From assembly GCA_023229795.1 (NCBI GenBank), contig JALNYP010000048.1, positions 1-29,596 of the forward strand: DNA of 29,596 nucleotides, read 5' to 3'. The notes below the pieces were generated by a model. The model saw only the letters and a list, made by a program, of their open reading frames with translations. It had not been told where the DNA came from and made no database searches. The translations under genes were made by a program, and so were the position numbers. Origin of the DNA: Syntrophobacterales bacterium. GTDB lineage: Bacteria; Desulfobacterota; Desulfobaccia; Desulfobaccales; 0-14-0-80-60-11. This document shows positions 12,960 to 21,423 of the stretch, piece after piece. Each line of letters starts with the position of its first letter. The stretch's first letter is position 1.

Positions 12960-14159
12960 TTGGAGCGACAGGGGGCGATGGTGGGGGCTCGCTTAGAAAA
13001 AATAGAACAGGTGTGGCGGAGAGTTAAGCCATATCTTCTGGGGTTGCTGGTAGTTTTGGTGGTGGCCGGGGCTATCTGGGCGCTGATTTATGTGCCCAAG
13101 ATGCAGGTGCCTGTCTGTCCTCCGGGGAAAGATGGTCTGCCGCCCAAAATTTGCTTCGATGTTGAAAACGAGGCCAGAAAGACCCTGGCATACATTATGG
13201 CTGGTGTTCTGGCTATCATCGGCATCTACATGGGCCTTCGCCGCATCAGAGCTTTAGAAGACCAGGTGAAGGTGGCCCAGGAGGGGCAAATCACCGAGCG
13301 CTTCACCCGGGCCATCGAGCAGTTGGGCAGCGAGAGGATGGAAGTCCGCCTGGGGGGTATCTACGCCCTGGAGCGCATCGCCAACGACTCGGACAAAGAC
13401 TACTGGCCCATTATAGAGACGCTTACGGCCTATGTTAGGGAGCGGGTTCCTTGGCGGGAGGACACCTCACATTCGCATGAATTTATTTCCTCGGAAAGAT
13501 TGGACTCTTCTATAGATGTAGATTCCACTGCTTCAAAAATTGAACCCAAACCGGCCACAGATATCCAAGCGGTGCTGACGATTTTGGGGCGACGTAAATA
13601 TTGTTACGACCACGGGGAAACTCAGGAGTTGGATTTGAACTCAACAGACTTGAGAGGATCAGACCTCATGGGAGCCGAACTTGCGATGGCAAATTTAAGT
13701 TATTCTAATCTGGAGGGAGCACACCTCAATGGTGCCAATCTAAAAAATGCATCACTGCGAGGGGGGTATCTAAAAGAAGGGAGCCTCAGTTTTGCTCATC
13801 TGGAATTAGCTGATCTCAGAGAATCTTGCCTTGAGGGAGCAGACCTTGGGTTTTCCTATTTGAATCTGGCGGATATCAGAGAAGCCGATCTACGACTGAC
13901 AGATTTAAGTTTCGCCCATTTGAGGGGGGCTGACCTCAGATCTGCCAACTTGGAGGGTGCAGTCCTCAATGGAATCCACTTGGGGGAAGGGGAATATTTC
14001 GATAAAATCCAGCTTGAAAGGGCGAATCTGAAAGGAACAACAGGCCTCACCTGGGATGAACTATCCGAGGTCGTCCTAGATGAGAACACCATCTTGCCTG
14101 ATTATTTGCAGGAGAAACTCACGGAGGCCAAAGGGACGGGGGGAAACAAAAAGGGATAA
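12960..14159 (+). CDS. membrane-anchored pentapeptide-repeat protein
   Basis: A 399-residue protein from the TTG at 12960 (GGAAGG is close upstream). ATG 12978 is an equally possible start that removes six residues. Two transmembrane segments lie at about 24-45 and 75-93. They are followed by the conserved linker 'QEGQITERFTRAIEQLG' and 'VRLGGIYALERIA', found in many large bacterial pentapeptide proteins. A spacer leads to a right-handed quadrilateral beta-helix of A(D/N)LxG-type repeats from about 220 to 345 ('ANLSYSNLEGAHLNGANL'). The repeat part would face the cytoplasm if both termini are inside. Function unknown. Proteins of this fold include gyrase-interacting Qnr/MfpA, but this membrane-linked form is a different subfamily, so DNA mimicry should not be assumed. 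Confidence 0.88.
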   Translation: MERQGAMVGARLEKIEQVWRRVKPYLLGLLVVLVVAGAIWALIYVPKMQVPVCPPGKDGLPPKICFDVENEARKTLAYIMAGVLAIIGIYMGLRRIRALEDQVKVAQEGQITERFTRAIEQLGSERMEVRLGGIYALERIANDSDKDYWPIIETLTAYVRERVPWREDTSHSHEFISSERLDSSIDVDSTASKIEPKPATDIQAVLTILGRRKYCYDHGETQELDLNSTDLRGSDLMGAELAMANLSYSNLEGAHLNGANLKNASLRGGYLKEGSLSFAHLELADLRESCLEGADLGFSYLNLADIREADLRLTDLSFAHLRGADLRSANLEGAVLNGIHLGEGEYFDKIQLERANLKGTTGLTWDELSEVVLDENTILPDYLQEKLTEAKGTGGNKKG

Positions 14160-14212
14160 TAGAGAGTTTTTCAAGGAATTAGGCCAGGGTTTCTTAATGG
14201 AATGATTGAGGA

Positions 14213-14268
14213 GCCCAAGCAGAGCTTGGGCGAATAATCTCGTTCCCAAACAGGAGCTTGGGAACGAG
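14213..14268. repeat. paired CTTGGG palindromic repeat, second copy
   Basis: GCCCAAGCAGAGCTTGGGC then CGTTCCCAAACAGGAGCTTG(GGAACG). Same architecture as 11894-11950. It lies just after the pentapeptide-repeat gene. Confidence 0.75.
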
Positions 14269-14275
14269 AGAAAAA

Positions 14276-14398
14276 GGGCGACCCGCCGGGTCGCCCCTAC
14301 TTTTGGGTTTGGGGTTTTTGGTAAGGGGGAAAGGGCATTTACGAAAAAGCCCTTTGTCCTTCTCCCCAAAGAAACAGGGTGCGCGTGGCGCACCCTGC
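14276..14398. repeat. two further palindromic repeats between convergent genes
   Basis: GGGCGACCCGCCGGGTCGCCC at 14277-14297, and GGGTGCGCGTGGCGCACCC at 14377-14395. The interval between the pentapeptide-repeat gene and the convergent diaphorase operon (14160-14443) holds only these repeats and the CTTGGG pair; no gene is seen. Confidence 0.6.
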
Positions 14399-14443
14399 GG
14401 TTTGATTAGTCAGGTCCGTTTTTAATTAGCCAGGCCCGGTGGA

Positions 14444-16996
14444 CTATTTTTTTCCGCCTTCGGCGGCAAGTGGCTCCCCATAGAGTTTCAGGATCTTGGG
14501 GATATTATCCGGGGTCAAACGCCCGTAGGTATCCTCGTTGATCCGGACCGCGGGGGCCAGGGCGCAGCAGCCGATGCACCGCACCGGCTCCAGGGAGAAC
14601 AGCATGTCCTCGGTGGTTTGGCCGGACTTAATTTTCAACTCTCTTTCGAGGCGCTCCAAGAGCCGGGGGGAGCCTTTCACAAAGCAGCCGGTACCCAGGC
14701 AGACACTGACGATGTATTGGCCTCGCGGCACCAGGCTGAAGGCATTGTAGAAGGTAGCGACCCGCAGGATCTCAGCCATAGGAATTTTAAGTTCGTCCGC
14801 CACATGTTCCAGGGCCGGCCGGGGCAGCCAGTTGAAGGTGCGGTTGATGCCCAAGAGGACGGGCAGCATATTGCCGCGCTCTTCCCGGTACTTGTTGATG
14901 ATGGCGGCCACCGCGGCCTCATCGGCAGGATTCTCGTAAGCGGTGCGCTGCCCCTGCGGCACCAGCACCCGGGGCTTAGCCACGGTGATTCCCGGCGGGG
15001 TGGTGGCCGGAGAGGCCGCATGCTCGAGGCACTCGGAATAGCAATTCAAACAACGGCCCGCTTCCGCCTTGGCATGTTCCTCGGTAAAACCGGTGGCAAT
15101 TTCGTCAAAGCAAGAGCAGGTATATTCAGGCGGCAAGGTGGGCATCGCCACCCGGGGCGCGACCACCCCGCCTACCGGGAACGATCTGGGGCGATGATGG
15201 CGGGTCCGCTTTTCCATGCGGCCTTCCCTCAGGTCAACCCCCTGCAGATAGCGGTCAATGGATTCAGCCGCCTCCTCACCGCCGGCGATGGCGCCGATGG
15301 CAATCCACGGCCCGGTTTGGGAATCCCCGGCCGCAAAGACCCCCTTCCGGGAAGTCTCATGCGTGACATTGTCCACCACAATGGTGCCCTTTCTGCTGAC
15401 CTCGATGCCGTGGTCTTTGAGATACGGGGCGTCAGTACGCTGGCCGATGGCCGGGATGACCATGTCCACCGGGATGTCGAATTCGGAACCGGCCACCGGG
15501 ACCGGGCGACGGCGGCCCGAGGCGTCCGGCTCACCCAGTTCCATGCGCTGGCACTGCAGGGCGCTGACCTTGCCGTTTTCGGTTTTAATGGCCAAGGGGG
15601 CGGTCAGGTAAATATTTTCCACGCCTTCGCAGAGGGCCTGCTCGACTTCCCACGGATGGGCCGGCATCTCATCTCTTGACCGCCGATAGACGATGGTAAC
15701 TTTGGAGCCCAGCCGCAGGGCGGAGCAGGCCACGTCGATGGCCACGTTGCCGCCGCCGATAACCGCCACCTTCTTGCCCAGGGTGAAGGGCTCTTTCAGG
15801 GTGTATTTGCGGAGGAAGTCCACGCCCTGCATGACCCCTTCGGCGTCCTCGCCGGGGATGCCCAGGCCCATGCCCACGTGGCAGCCTACGCCCAGAAACA
15901 CGGCTTTATAGCCGTCGGCAAAGAGGCTTTCCAGGGTGAAGTCGCGGCCCATGGCGCTGTTGAGCTTGAGCTCGACCCCGAGCCTCAGGATGCCGTCGAT
16001 CTCCTCATCCAGGACGTCCTTGGGAAGGCGATAATCCGGGATACCTACCCGCAACATGCCGCCGGCTTTCGGCAGGGCTTCAAAAACGGTGGGTTTGTAG
16101 CCCCGGCGCGCCAGGTGGTAAGCGCAGGACAGGCCGGCCGGACCGCCGCCGATGATGGCAACCTTTTCCGGGCGGGACTCGGCCACGGCGATCTTCACTT
16201 TTTTCATGTCCACCTGGTCGGCGGCAAAGCGCTTCAGGTTGCAGATGGAAATCGGTTCATCCACAATCTGGCGCCGGCACTCGCCTTCGCAGGGATGCGG
16301 ACAGATGCGCCCCAAGGTCCCGACCAGGGGCAGCTTTTCCATGACGAGCTGCACCGCGTCCTGGTACTTGCCCTGGTTGATCAACTGCACGTAGCCCTGG
16401 GCATTGACGCCCGCCGGGCAGGTCAGGGTGCACGGCGCGGGGATCTGGACCACTTCGTGGATATAAGAGGTGGGACAGACAAAACCGCAGGCCCCACAGG
16501 ACTGGCACTTTTCCGACAGTTCCCCGAAGGGGGACAAAACTTCGCGTTTGGAACCGCGGCCCGTCATGCCGATCACGCCCAGATGCTCAAGTTCAGTGCA
16601 CACCCGGGTGCAGAGGTCGCAGAGGATACACTGGCTGTCCCCCAACTTAAAGCTGGGCTCCTTTACCCCCAACTCCAGGGCGATGGACTTGAGGATGGGC
16701 AGGTCCGGGCTCCGGGACCACAAAAGATCGATGACCAGCCGGCGCACCTTCATGACCCGTTCGGTATCGGTTTGCACCTTGATCCCCTCGGCTACGGGAT
16801 AAGCGCAGGAGGCGGTCAGGTTGGTGCGAGGGCCCGCGGTGACTTCAACTACACAAAGGCGGCAGCCGCCGTACGGCTTGATCGCCTCGTAATAACAGAG
16901 GGTGGGAATCTTGATGCCTTCCTGGCGGGCGGCTTGGAGAATCGTGGTGCCCTCAGGAACTTCAACCAATTTGTCGTTGATCGTTAATTTTACCAT
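14444..16996 (-). CDS. fused Fe-S flavoprotein: NuoG-type N-terminus + NfnB/GltD-like core + NuoE-like C-terminus
   Basis: An 850-residue electron-transfer protein. Residues 1-75 form a plant-type [2Fe-2S] ferredoxin domain (C34, C45, C48, C64). Two [4Fe-4S] CxxCxxCx3C motifs follow (C123-C133 and C164-C174). Residues ~187-590 match the small subunit of glutamate synthase/NfnB, with cysteines 189, 193, 232, 236 and 240 before an FAD motif GGGPAG (283-288) and an NAD(P) motif GGGNVA (414-419). After a Cys-rich linker (C627, C629, C649, C652) residues ~690-840 form a NuoE/HydC-type thioredoxin-like [2Fe-2S] domain (C766, C771, C807, C811). It would pass electrons between NAD(P)H and ferredoxin-type carriers as a partner of the HydB/NuoF-like protein encoded 12 bases upstream. 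GAGGG precedes the ATG. No hydrogenase or formate dehydrogenase catalytic subunit lies in the window. Confidence 0.9.
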   Translation of the reverse strand: MVKLTINDKLVEVPEGTTILQAARQEGIKIPTLCYYEAIKPYGGCRLCVVEVTAGPRTNLTASCAYPVAEGIKVQTDTERVMKVRRLVIDLLWSRSPDLPILKSIALELGVKEPSFKLGDSQCILCDLCTRVCTELEHLGVIGMTGRGSKREVLSPFGELSEKCQSCGACGFVCPTSYIHEVVQIPAPCTLTCPAGVNAQGYVQLINQGKYQDAVQLVMEKLPLVGTLGRICPHPCEGECRRQIVDEPISICNLKRFAADQVDMKKVKIAVAESRPEKVAIIGGGPAGLSCAYHLARRGYKPTVFEALPKAGGMLRVGIPDYRLPKDVLDEEIDGILRLGVELKLNSAMGRDFTLESLFADGYKAVFLGVGCHVGMGLGIPGEDAEGVMQGVDFLRKYTLKEPFTLGKKVAVIGGGNVAIDVACSALRLGSKVTIVYRRSRDEMPAHPWEVEQALCEGVENIYLTAPLAIKTENGKVSALQCQRMELGEPDASGRRRPVPVAGSEFDIPVDMVIPAIGQRTDAPYLKDHGIEVSRKGTIVVDNVTHETSRKGVFAAGDSQTGPWIAIGAIAGGEEAAESIDRYLQGVDLREGRMEKRTRHHRPRSFPVGGVVAPRVAMPTLPPEYTCSCFDEIATGFTEEHAKAEAGRCLNCYSECLEHAASPATTPPGITVAKPRVLVPQGQRTAYENPADEAAVAAIINKYREERGNMLPVLLGINRTFNWLPRPALEHVADELKIPMAEILRVATFYNAFSLVPRGQYIVSVCLGTGCFVKGSPRLLERLERELKIKSGQTTEDMLFSLEPVRCIGCCALAPAVRINEDTYGRLTPDNIPKILKLYGEPLAAEGGKK

Positions 16997-17008
16997 GATA
17001 TCCCTCGT

Positions 17009-18919
17009 TTACTCGACAATTATGGCGTCGAACTTGCAGCGGTCGAAACAGGTCCCGCATTTGATGCATTTGTCTTGGAAGATCTTGTGTACCACTTTTT
17101 TGGCGCCCTCGATGGCCTCCACCGGGCACACCAGACGGCAGCGCCCGCAGCCGTTGCATTTGGCTTCGTCCACCGTAAAGGTGATCAGGGCCTTGCAAAC
17201 CCTGGCGGGACATTTCTTTTGGTTAATGTGGGCCTCGTACTCATCCCGGAAGTATTTGATGGTAGTGAGGACGGGATTAGGGGCGGTCTGCCCCAGGCCG
17301 CACAGGGAGCCATCCTTGATCGTTTGGGACATCTCGACTAGTTGGTCAAGGTCTTCAGGTTTGCCCTGCCCATCGGTGATGGCCTCCAGCATCTCCAGGA
17401 GGCGCACGGTCCCCTCCCGGCACGGCGTGCATTTACCGCAGGATTCTTCTTTGGTGAAGTCCAGGAAGTATTTGGCCACGTTCACCATGCAGTCGCGCTC
17501 ATCCATAACGATCATGCCGCCGGAACCCATGATGGAACCCAAAGCTCCGAGGGTGTCGTATTCCACCGGGGTATCCAGGTATTGGGCGGGGATGCAGCCG
17601 CCGGAAGGCCCGCCGGTCTGGACCGCCTTAAAATTCTTGCCGCCGGCGATGCCGCCGCCGATGTCGTAGATCATTTCCCGCAGGGTGGTGCCCAGGGGGA
17701 TTTCCACCAGGCCCGCATCGATGATCTTGCCCACCAGGGCAAAGACCGTGGTGCCCGGGCTTTTTTCGGTCCCAAAGGAGGTATACCACTTGGGGCCCCG
17801 GGCGATGATGGGCGCGATATGCGACCAAGTCTTGACGTTATTGATGATGGTGGGCTTACCCCAGAGGCCGGATTGGGCCGGGAAGGGGGGACGCTGGCGG
17901 GGTTCTCCGACCTTGCCTTCGATGGAGGCGATCAGCGCGGTTTCTTCGCCGCAGACGAAGGCGCCGGCGCCCTCCCGGATTTTGAGCCGGAAGGAAAAGT
18001 CCGTGCCGAAAATGTTATCTCCCAAAAGGCCGCGTTCTTCGGCTTGCTGAATGGCCTTCTCCAAACGTTTCAGCGCCAGGGGATATTCGGCCCGGCAGTA
18101 AACATAGCCTTCCTTGGCCCCCACGGCATAGCCGCCGATGGCCATGCCCTCCACGACGGCGTGGGGATCACCTTCCAGGATGCCCCGGTCCATAAAGGCC
18201 CCCGGGTCGCCTTCATCGGCGTTGCAGATGACGTATTTCATGTCACTGGCGTTGTTATAGCAGAACTCCCACTTCATGCCGGTGGGGAAGCCGCCGCCGC
18301 CCCGGCCCCGCAGCCCTGAACTCTTGACGGTATCAATGACCTCTTTCGGGGTCATCTCCTTCAAGGCTTTATGCAAGGCCTGATAGCCGCCCCGGCCAAT
18401 AGATTCCTCGATGCGCTCCGGATTAATGAAGCCGCAATTCCGGAGGGCAATTTTTACCTGTTTTTTGAAAAAAGGCACTTCCTCATATTTGGGCACCTCC
18501 ACCGACAGTTTTACCGGATGGGGGTTGGCATAAACCTTAAACTTTCCGTCAATGAGCAACTCTTCTTGATCAATTCGGCAGAGAAGATTCTCCGGATAAA
18601 TTTGCTGCTCTTTGAGGGCCTCCACCAAGCCCTCCGCCTTCTCCGGGGTCATGCGCTCATAAGTAAGGCGTACCCGGTTGGGATAAACCACATCCACCAG
18701 GGGCTCCCGCTGGCAAAAACCGATACAGCCGGTCATTTCCATCACCGCGTCCACCCCGAGCTCGGCAATTTTCTTGGCCAGAGCCTGGTAAACTTTGTCG
18801 CCCCCAGCGGAAATGCCGCAGGTGGCCATCCCTACCATGATTTTGATCTTCTCGGGGTAAGTGAGCTTTACCCCCTCCTCTTTCACCGCCTTCAGATCGT
18901 CCAGCGTATTAATTCTCAT
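17009..18919 (-). CDS. NADH-binding diaphorase subunit, HydB/HndC/NuoF-like
   Basis: A 636-residue protein. An N-terminal thioredoxin-like [2Fe-2S] domain (C34, C65, C69) is followed by the NuoF core: FMN/NADH-binding glycine-rich 'RGRGGGGFPTGMKW' (204-217) and 'CNADEGDPGAF' (232-242). An SLBB segment comes next, then a [4Fe-4S] site C494-x2-C497-x2-C500 with C540. At the C-terminus are two ferredoxin-type clusters (C588-C598 and C618-C628). This order is that of the flavin subunit of NAD-dependent and bifurcating [FeFe]-hydrogenases and formate dehydrogenases. It oxidises or reduces NAD(H) in a soluble complex, here presumably with the fused protein of the next gene. AAGGA lies about 7 bases upstream of the ATG, and the start overlaps a possible 20-codon leader ORF. 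Confidence 0.93.
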   Translation of the reverse strand: MRINTLDDLKAVKEEGVKLTYPEKIKIMVGMATCGISAGGDKVYQALAKKIAELGVDAVMEMTGCIGFCQREPLVDVVYPNRVRLTYERMTPEKAEGLVEALKEQQIYPENLLCRIDQEELLIDGKFKVYANPHPVKLSVEVPKYEEVPFFKKQVKIALRNCGFINPERIEESIGRGGYQALHKALKEMTPKEVIDTVKSSGLRGRGGGGFPTGMKWEFCYNNASDMKYVICNADEGDPGAFMDRGILEGDPHAVVEGMAIGGYAVGAKEGYVYCRAEYPLALKRLEKAIQQAEERGLLGDNIFGTDFSFRLKIREGAGAFVCGEETALIASIEGKVGEPRQRPPFPAQSGLWGKPTIINNVKTWSHIAPIIARGPKWYTSFGTEKSPGTTVFALVGKIIDAGLVEIPLGTTLREMIYDIGGGIAGGKNFKAVQTGGPSGGCIPAQYLDTPVEYDTLGALGSIMGSGGMIVMDERDCMVNVAKYFLDFTKEESCGKCTPCREGTVRLLEMLEAITDGQGKPEDLDQLVEMSQTIKDGSLCGLGQTAPNPVLTTIKYFRDEYEAHINQKKCPARVCKALITFTVDEAKCNGCGRCRLVCPVEAIEGAKKVVHKIFQDKCIKCGTCFDRCKFDAIIVE

Positions 18920-18978
18920 GATCCAGTCCTTTTTGCCGTTATTTCTTTAGTCGTTTGGGGTTCCACTATTTCGAACAT
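18916..18978 (-). CDS. possible 20-residue leader peptide coupled to the diaphorase gene
   Basis: ATG 18978 is preceded by a strong ribosome-binding site (GAGGAGAG, about 8 bases upstream). Twenty codons later the TGA overlaps the ATG of the NuoF-like gene (ATGA). The predicted peptide (MFEIVEPQTTKEITAKRTGS) is hydrophilic, with no recognised motif. The strong site and the four-base overlap argue for translational coupling, but so short an ORF could also arise by chance. Confidence 0.35.
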   Translation of the reverse strand: MFEIVEPQTTKEITAKRTGS

Positions 18979-19150
18979 ACGTGACTCTCCTCACTTCATG
19001 AAAAATTTAGGCGCATCGCCGAGGTCTGGGCCGAAAACCCTGGCCCGCCATACACCTAACCTGGGTGTGCTGCCCCTGGCGGCTCCAATCTGAACCAGCC
19101 TTGGTTTCTTCTAGATCAAATGTTTATTACCACGACCGAGGCGAGAGACG

Positions 19151-19169
19151 CAAGTGATAAATATCACAA
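19151..19169. promoter_or_regulatory. CRP/FNR- or Rex-like palindromic operator upstream of the diaphorase operon
   Basis: On the minus strand TTGTGATATTTATCACTTG: half-sites TTGTGA and TCACTT are separated by six bases, with perfect GTGATA/TATCAC symmetry. This matches the general TGTGA-N6-TCACA plan of CRP/FNR-family sites and, less the last two bases, the TTGTGA-N6-TCACAA plan of the NADH sensor Rex. It lies about 230 bases upstream of the NuoF-like start in an otherwise gene-free stretch (18979-19260). Which regulator binds is not determinable here. Confidence 0.45.
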
Positions 19170-19226
19170 AAGCGGTTTTCAGTTTTCAGTTTTTGGTTTC
19201 AGGGAAGGATTGCGGGAGAGGCGTGA

Positions 19227-19249
19227 GGGGCCGGAGTTCAGCCGGCCCC
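19227..19249 (-). terminator. GC-rich hairpin after bamD
   Basis: A perfect 8-base inverted repeat GGGGCCGG / CCGGCCCC with a 7-base loop lies 12 bases beyond the bamD stop. No T-run follows on the minus strand, so it is a weak terminator candidate or an RNA-stabilising 3' hairpin. Confidence 0.4.
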
Positions 19250-19260
19250 CTGGGAAATTA

Positions 19261-19992
19261 TTACCATCTGGCGTCGAAGAGGTTGGCCACGCCGGAGAAA
19301 ATGCCGGGCGGTTTTTTCTCGGCGGCCAGAGTCCGCTGACACTCCTCGATGCGTTCTTTGGCTTCGGCATTCTTGGGAAAGTCGGGATAGTCCTGCATCA
19401 AGGCCTGGTAGCGATCGATGGCGGCCTGGTAACGTTTGGTGCGAAAGTAAAATTCGGCCACGTAGAATTCGTGTTCGGCCAGGTCCTTGCGGCAGCGGGC
19501 CAGATATTGGTCCGCCTTGGCGATGTGTTCGCTGTCAGGGAATTTCTGTTTCAGACGCTTGAATTCCGCGATGGCCTTCTGGGTGTAGGTCTGATCCCGG
19601 TCGATGGTGGAGCGCTGGCGATAGTAACTTTGGCCCTCCCGGAAGATGCAATAAGGCACGGCCTTGTTGGTGGGATGGAGCTTTTCGAATTCACGGTAGG
19701 CCTGGATGGCCTCCTCGTATTTCTTTTTGAAGAAATAGGCATCCGCGACTTTGAGTTGGGCCAGGAGAGCCTGCTCGCTATAAGGGTAGCGGTCCCGGAC
19801 TTTTTCGAAGGTCTCGATGGCGTCCTCGTAATTCTTTTTCTTCAGATCTTTGATACCCTCAGCGGCTAAAACCTCCGGGGGCTTATCGGTGTCTTTCTTT
19901 TTGCCGAACCAGCCGCTGACCGTAGAGCATCCCAAGGTGAAGGCAAGGAAAACCAGGGGCAGAAAGATTTTGGTGAAAGTTTTATGGTTCAT
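19261..19992 (-). CDS. bamD: outer-membrane assembly lipoprotein BamD
   Basis: A 243-residue lipoprotein. The signal peptide ends in the lipobox L-G-C with the lipidated Cys at 22. The rest is a string of about five tetratricopeptide-type helix pairs ('YEDAIETFEKVRDRYPYSEQ', 'YEEAIQAYREFEKLHPTN', 'YQAAIDRYQALMQDYPDFP'), the usual BamD architecture and length. It works with BamA at the inner face of the outer membrane in folding beta-barrel proteins, so the host has an outer membrane. The start is 3 bases from the trxB stop, which points to co-transcription with trxA-trxB; GGGTGA just upstream overlaps that stop. Confidence 0.9.
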   Translation of the reverse strand: MNHKTFTKIFLPLVFLAFTLGCSTVSGWFGKKKDTDKPPEVLAAEGIKDLKKKNYEDAIETFEKVRDRYPYSEQALLAQLKVADAYFFKKKYEEAIQAYREFEKLHPTNKAVPYCIFREGQSYYRQRSTIDRDQTYTQKAIAEFKRLKQKFPDSEHIAKADQYLARCRKDLAEHEFYVAEFYFRTKRYQAAIDRYQALMQDYPDFPKNAEAKERIEECQRTLAAEKKPPGIFSGVANLFDARW

Positions 19993-19995
19993 AAT

Positions 19996-20928
19996 TCACC
20001 CGTTCTTGAGGGTTTCAAGATATCTTTCCACGGCGATGGCGGCCACGGTGCCGTCACCCACAGCGGTGGAAATCTGCCTCTCCCATTTGGAGCGCACATC
20101 CCCGGCGGCAAAGATGCCCGGGATGCCGACCTCCATGGCCGGACTGGTAACGATGAAGCCCCATTTATCCAAGGGCAGAAGGTTGCCGAGCCAGGCGGTA
20201 TTGGGCACCATACCGATGGCGATGAAGGCTCCAGTCACCGGCAGGGTGGACTGCTCCCCGGTCTTGACGTTGCGCAATTCCAGGGCCTCCAGTTCGGATT
20301 GGCCTTTGCATTCGGTGACCACGGTGTCCATATGGACCTGCACCTTGCCTATCGCAAGGACGCGTTCCTGCAAGTATTTGCAGGCGCGAAACTGATCGCG
20401 GCGATGAATCAGGTGGATTTTTTTGGCAAAGCGTTCCAGAAAGAGGGCTTCGGTCAGGGCGTTGTCGCCGCCGCCCACCATGGCGATTTCGTGGCCCCGA
20501 TAGAGGGCCCCGTCACACGTGGCGCAGAAGCTGACACCGTGGCCGGTGAGGCGGTCTTCCCCCGGGACCCCCAGGGTCCGGTATTTGGCTCCGGTGGCGA
20601 TGATGATCGCCGGGGTGGTCACCCGCCGGTCTTCCAGGACCACGGTATGCAACGGCTTACCGGGGATGATCTCTTTCACTTCGGCGGTTTTGATCAGGAG
20701 CTTGAAGCGTTCCGCTTGCTTACGCATGCGGTCCGAGAGTTCGTAGCCGGTAATGCCCTCGGGAAACCCCGGATAGTTTTCCACGATGTCGGTGGTCATC
20801 ATCTGACCGCCGTGGATCAGCTTTTCCAGGAGGATGGCACAAAACCGGGCCCGGCCGGCGTAAATGCCCGCAGTCAGGCCGGCAGGGCCACCGCCAATAA
20901 TGACTAGATCATAATCCCACGCAGGCAT
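19996..20928 (-). CDS. trxB: thioredoxin reductase
   Basis: A 310-residue flavoprotein. The FAD motif is 'GGGPAGLTAGIYAGRA', the redox-active disulfide is C135-A-T-C138, the NADPH domain carries 'GGGDNALTEA' (152-161), and His175-Arg176-Arg177 are the usual residues for the 2'-phosphate of NADPH. The C-terminal 'GIFAAGDV' binds FAD. It reduces the thioredoxin encoded 14 bases upstream. The position within trxA-trxB-bamD is compact and suggests one transcript. Confidence 0.96.
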   Translation of the reverse strand: MPAWDYDLVIIGGGPAGLTAGIYAGRARFCAILLEKLIHGGQMMTTDIVENYPGFPEGITGYELSDRMRKQAERFKLLIKTAEVKEIIPGKPLHTVVLEDRRVTTPAIIIATGAKYRTLGVPGEDRLTGHGVSFCATCDGALYRGHEIAMVGGGDNALTEALFLERFAKKIHLIHRRDQFRACKYLQERVLAIGKVQVHMDTVVTECKGQSELEALELRNVKTGEQSTLPVTGAFIAIGMVPNTAWLGNLLPLDKWGFIVTSPAMEVGIPGIFAAGDVRSKWERQISTAVGDGTVAAIAVERYLETLKNG

Positions 20929-20942
20929 GCCTTAACCGGTGC

Positions 20943-21266
20943 TTAGAGGGCTTTCTTCAGGGCGTTTTCGATGATGGAACGGGAGACGGCGCCGGTCATC
21001 TGTTCCACCACCTGCCCCCCTTTGAAGACGATCAGGGTCGGGATGGCCCTAATGCCGTACTTGCCCGGGGTTTTAGCATTTTCGTCCACGTTCATCTTGG
21101 CCACTTTAATCTTGCCGGCATAATCCCGGGCCAACTCTTCCACCACCGGGGCGATAGCCCGGCAGGGACCGCACCAGGCTGCCCAAAAATCCACCAAGGC
21201 CGGCATATCGGACTTCAGGATTTCCTGTTCGAAATCAGCGTCGCTTACCTGAAGAGGTTCAGCCAT
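20943..21266 (-). CDS. trxA: thioredoxin
   Basis: A 107-residue canonical thioredoxin. The active site W-C-G-P-C has cysteines at 32 and 35, the cis-Pro motif is 'IRAIPTLIVFKGG', and the fold spans the normal length. AGGAGG sits upstream of the ATG. First gene of trxA-trxB-bamD, it passes electrons from NADPH to target disulfides. Confidence 0.97.
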   Translation of the reverse strand: MAEPLQVSDADFEQEILKSDMPALVDFWAAWCGPCRAIAPVVEELARDYAGKIKVAKMNVDENAKTPGKYGIRAIPTLIVFKGGQVVEQMTGAVSRSIIENALKKAL

Positions 21267-21307
21267 TCTTTTCCTCCTGGGATAATTTAGGACCCAATTT
21301 TATAATT

Positions 21308-21335
21308 ACTATCTTGTTTTGCGGGCTTTTGTCAA
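21308..21335 (-). promoter_or_regulatory. promoter of the trxA-trxB-bamD operon
   Basis: On the minus strand TTGACA (21335-21330), 16 bases, GATAGT (21313-21308), about 40 bases upstream of trxA. Alternative -10 words TAGTAA and TATAAA are nearby, so the exact start is uncertain. Confidence 0.5.
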
Positions 21336-21423
21336 TGACTTTTGCGGAGGCGGACCCGCCGAGGCGCCCCCCTGGCGGGTCCGGAGCCCGCCTGATCTCT
21401 ACCCGAAATAAAGAGCCGCCGGT

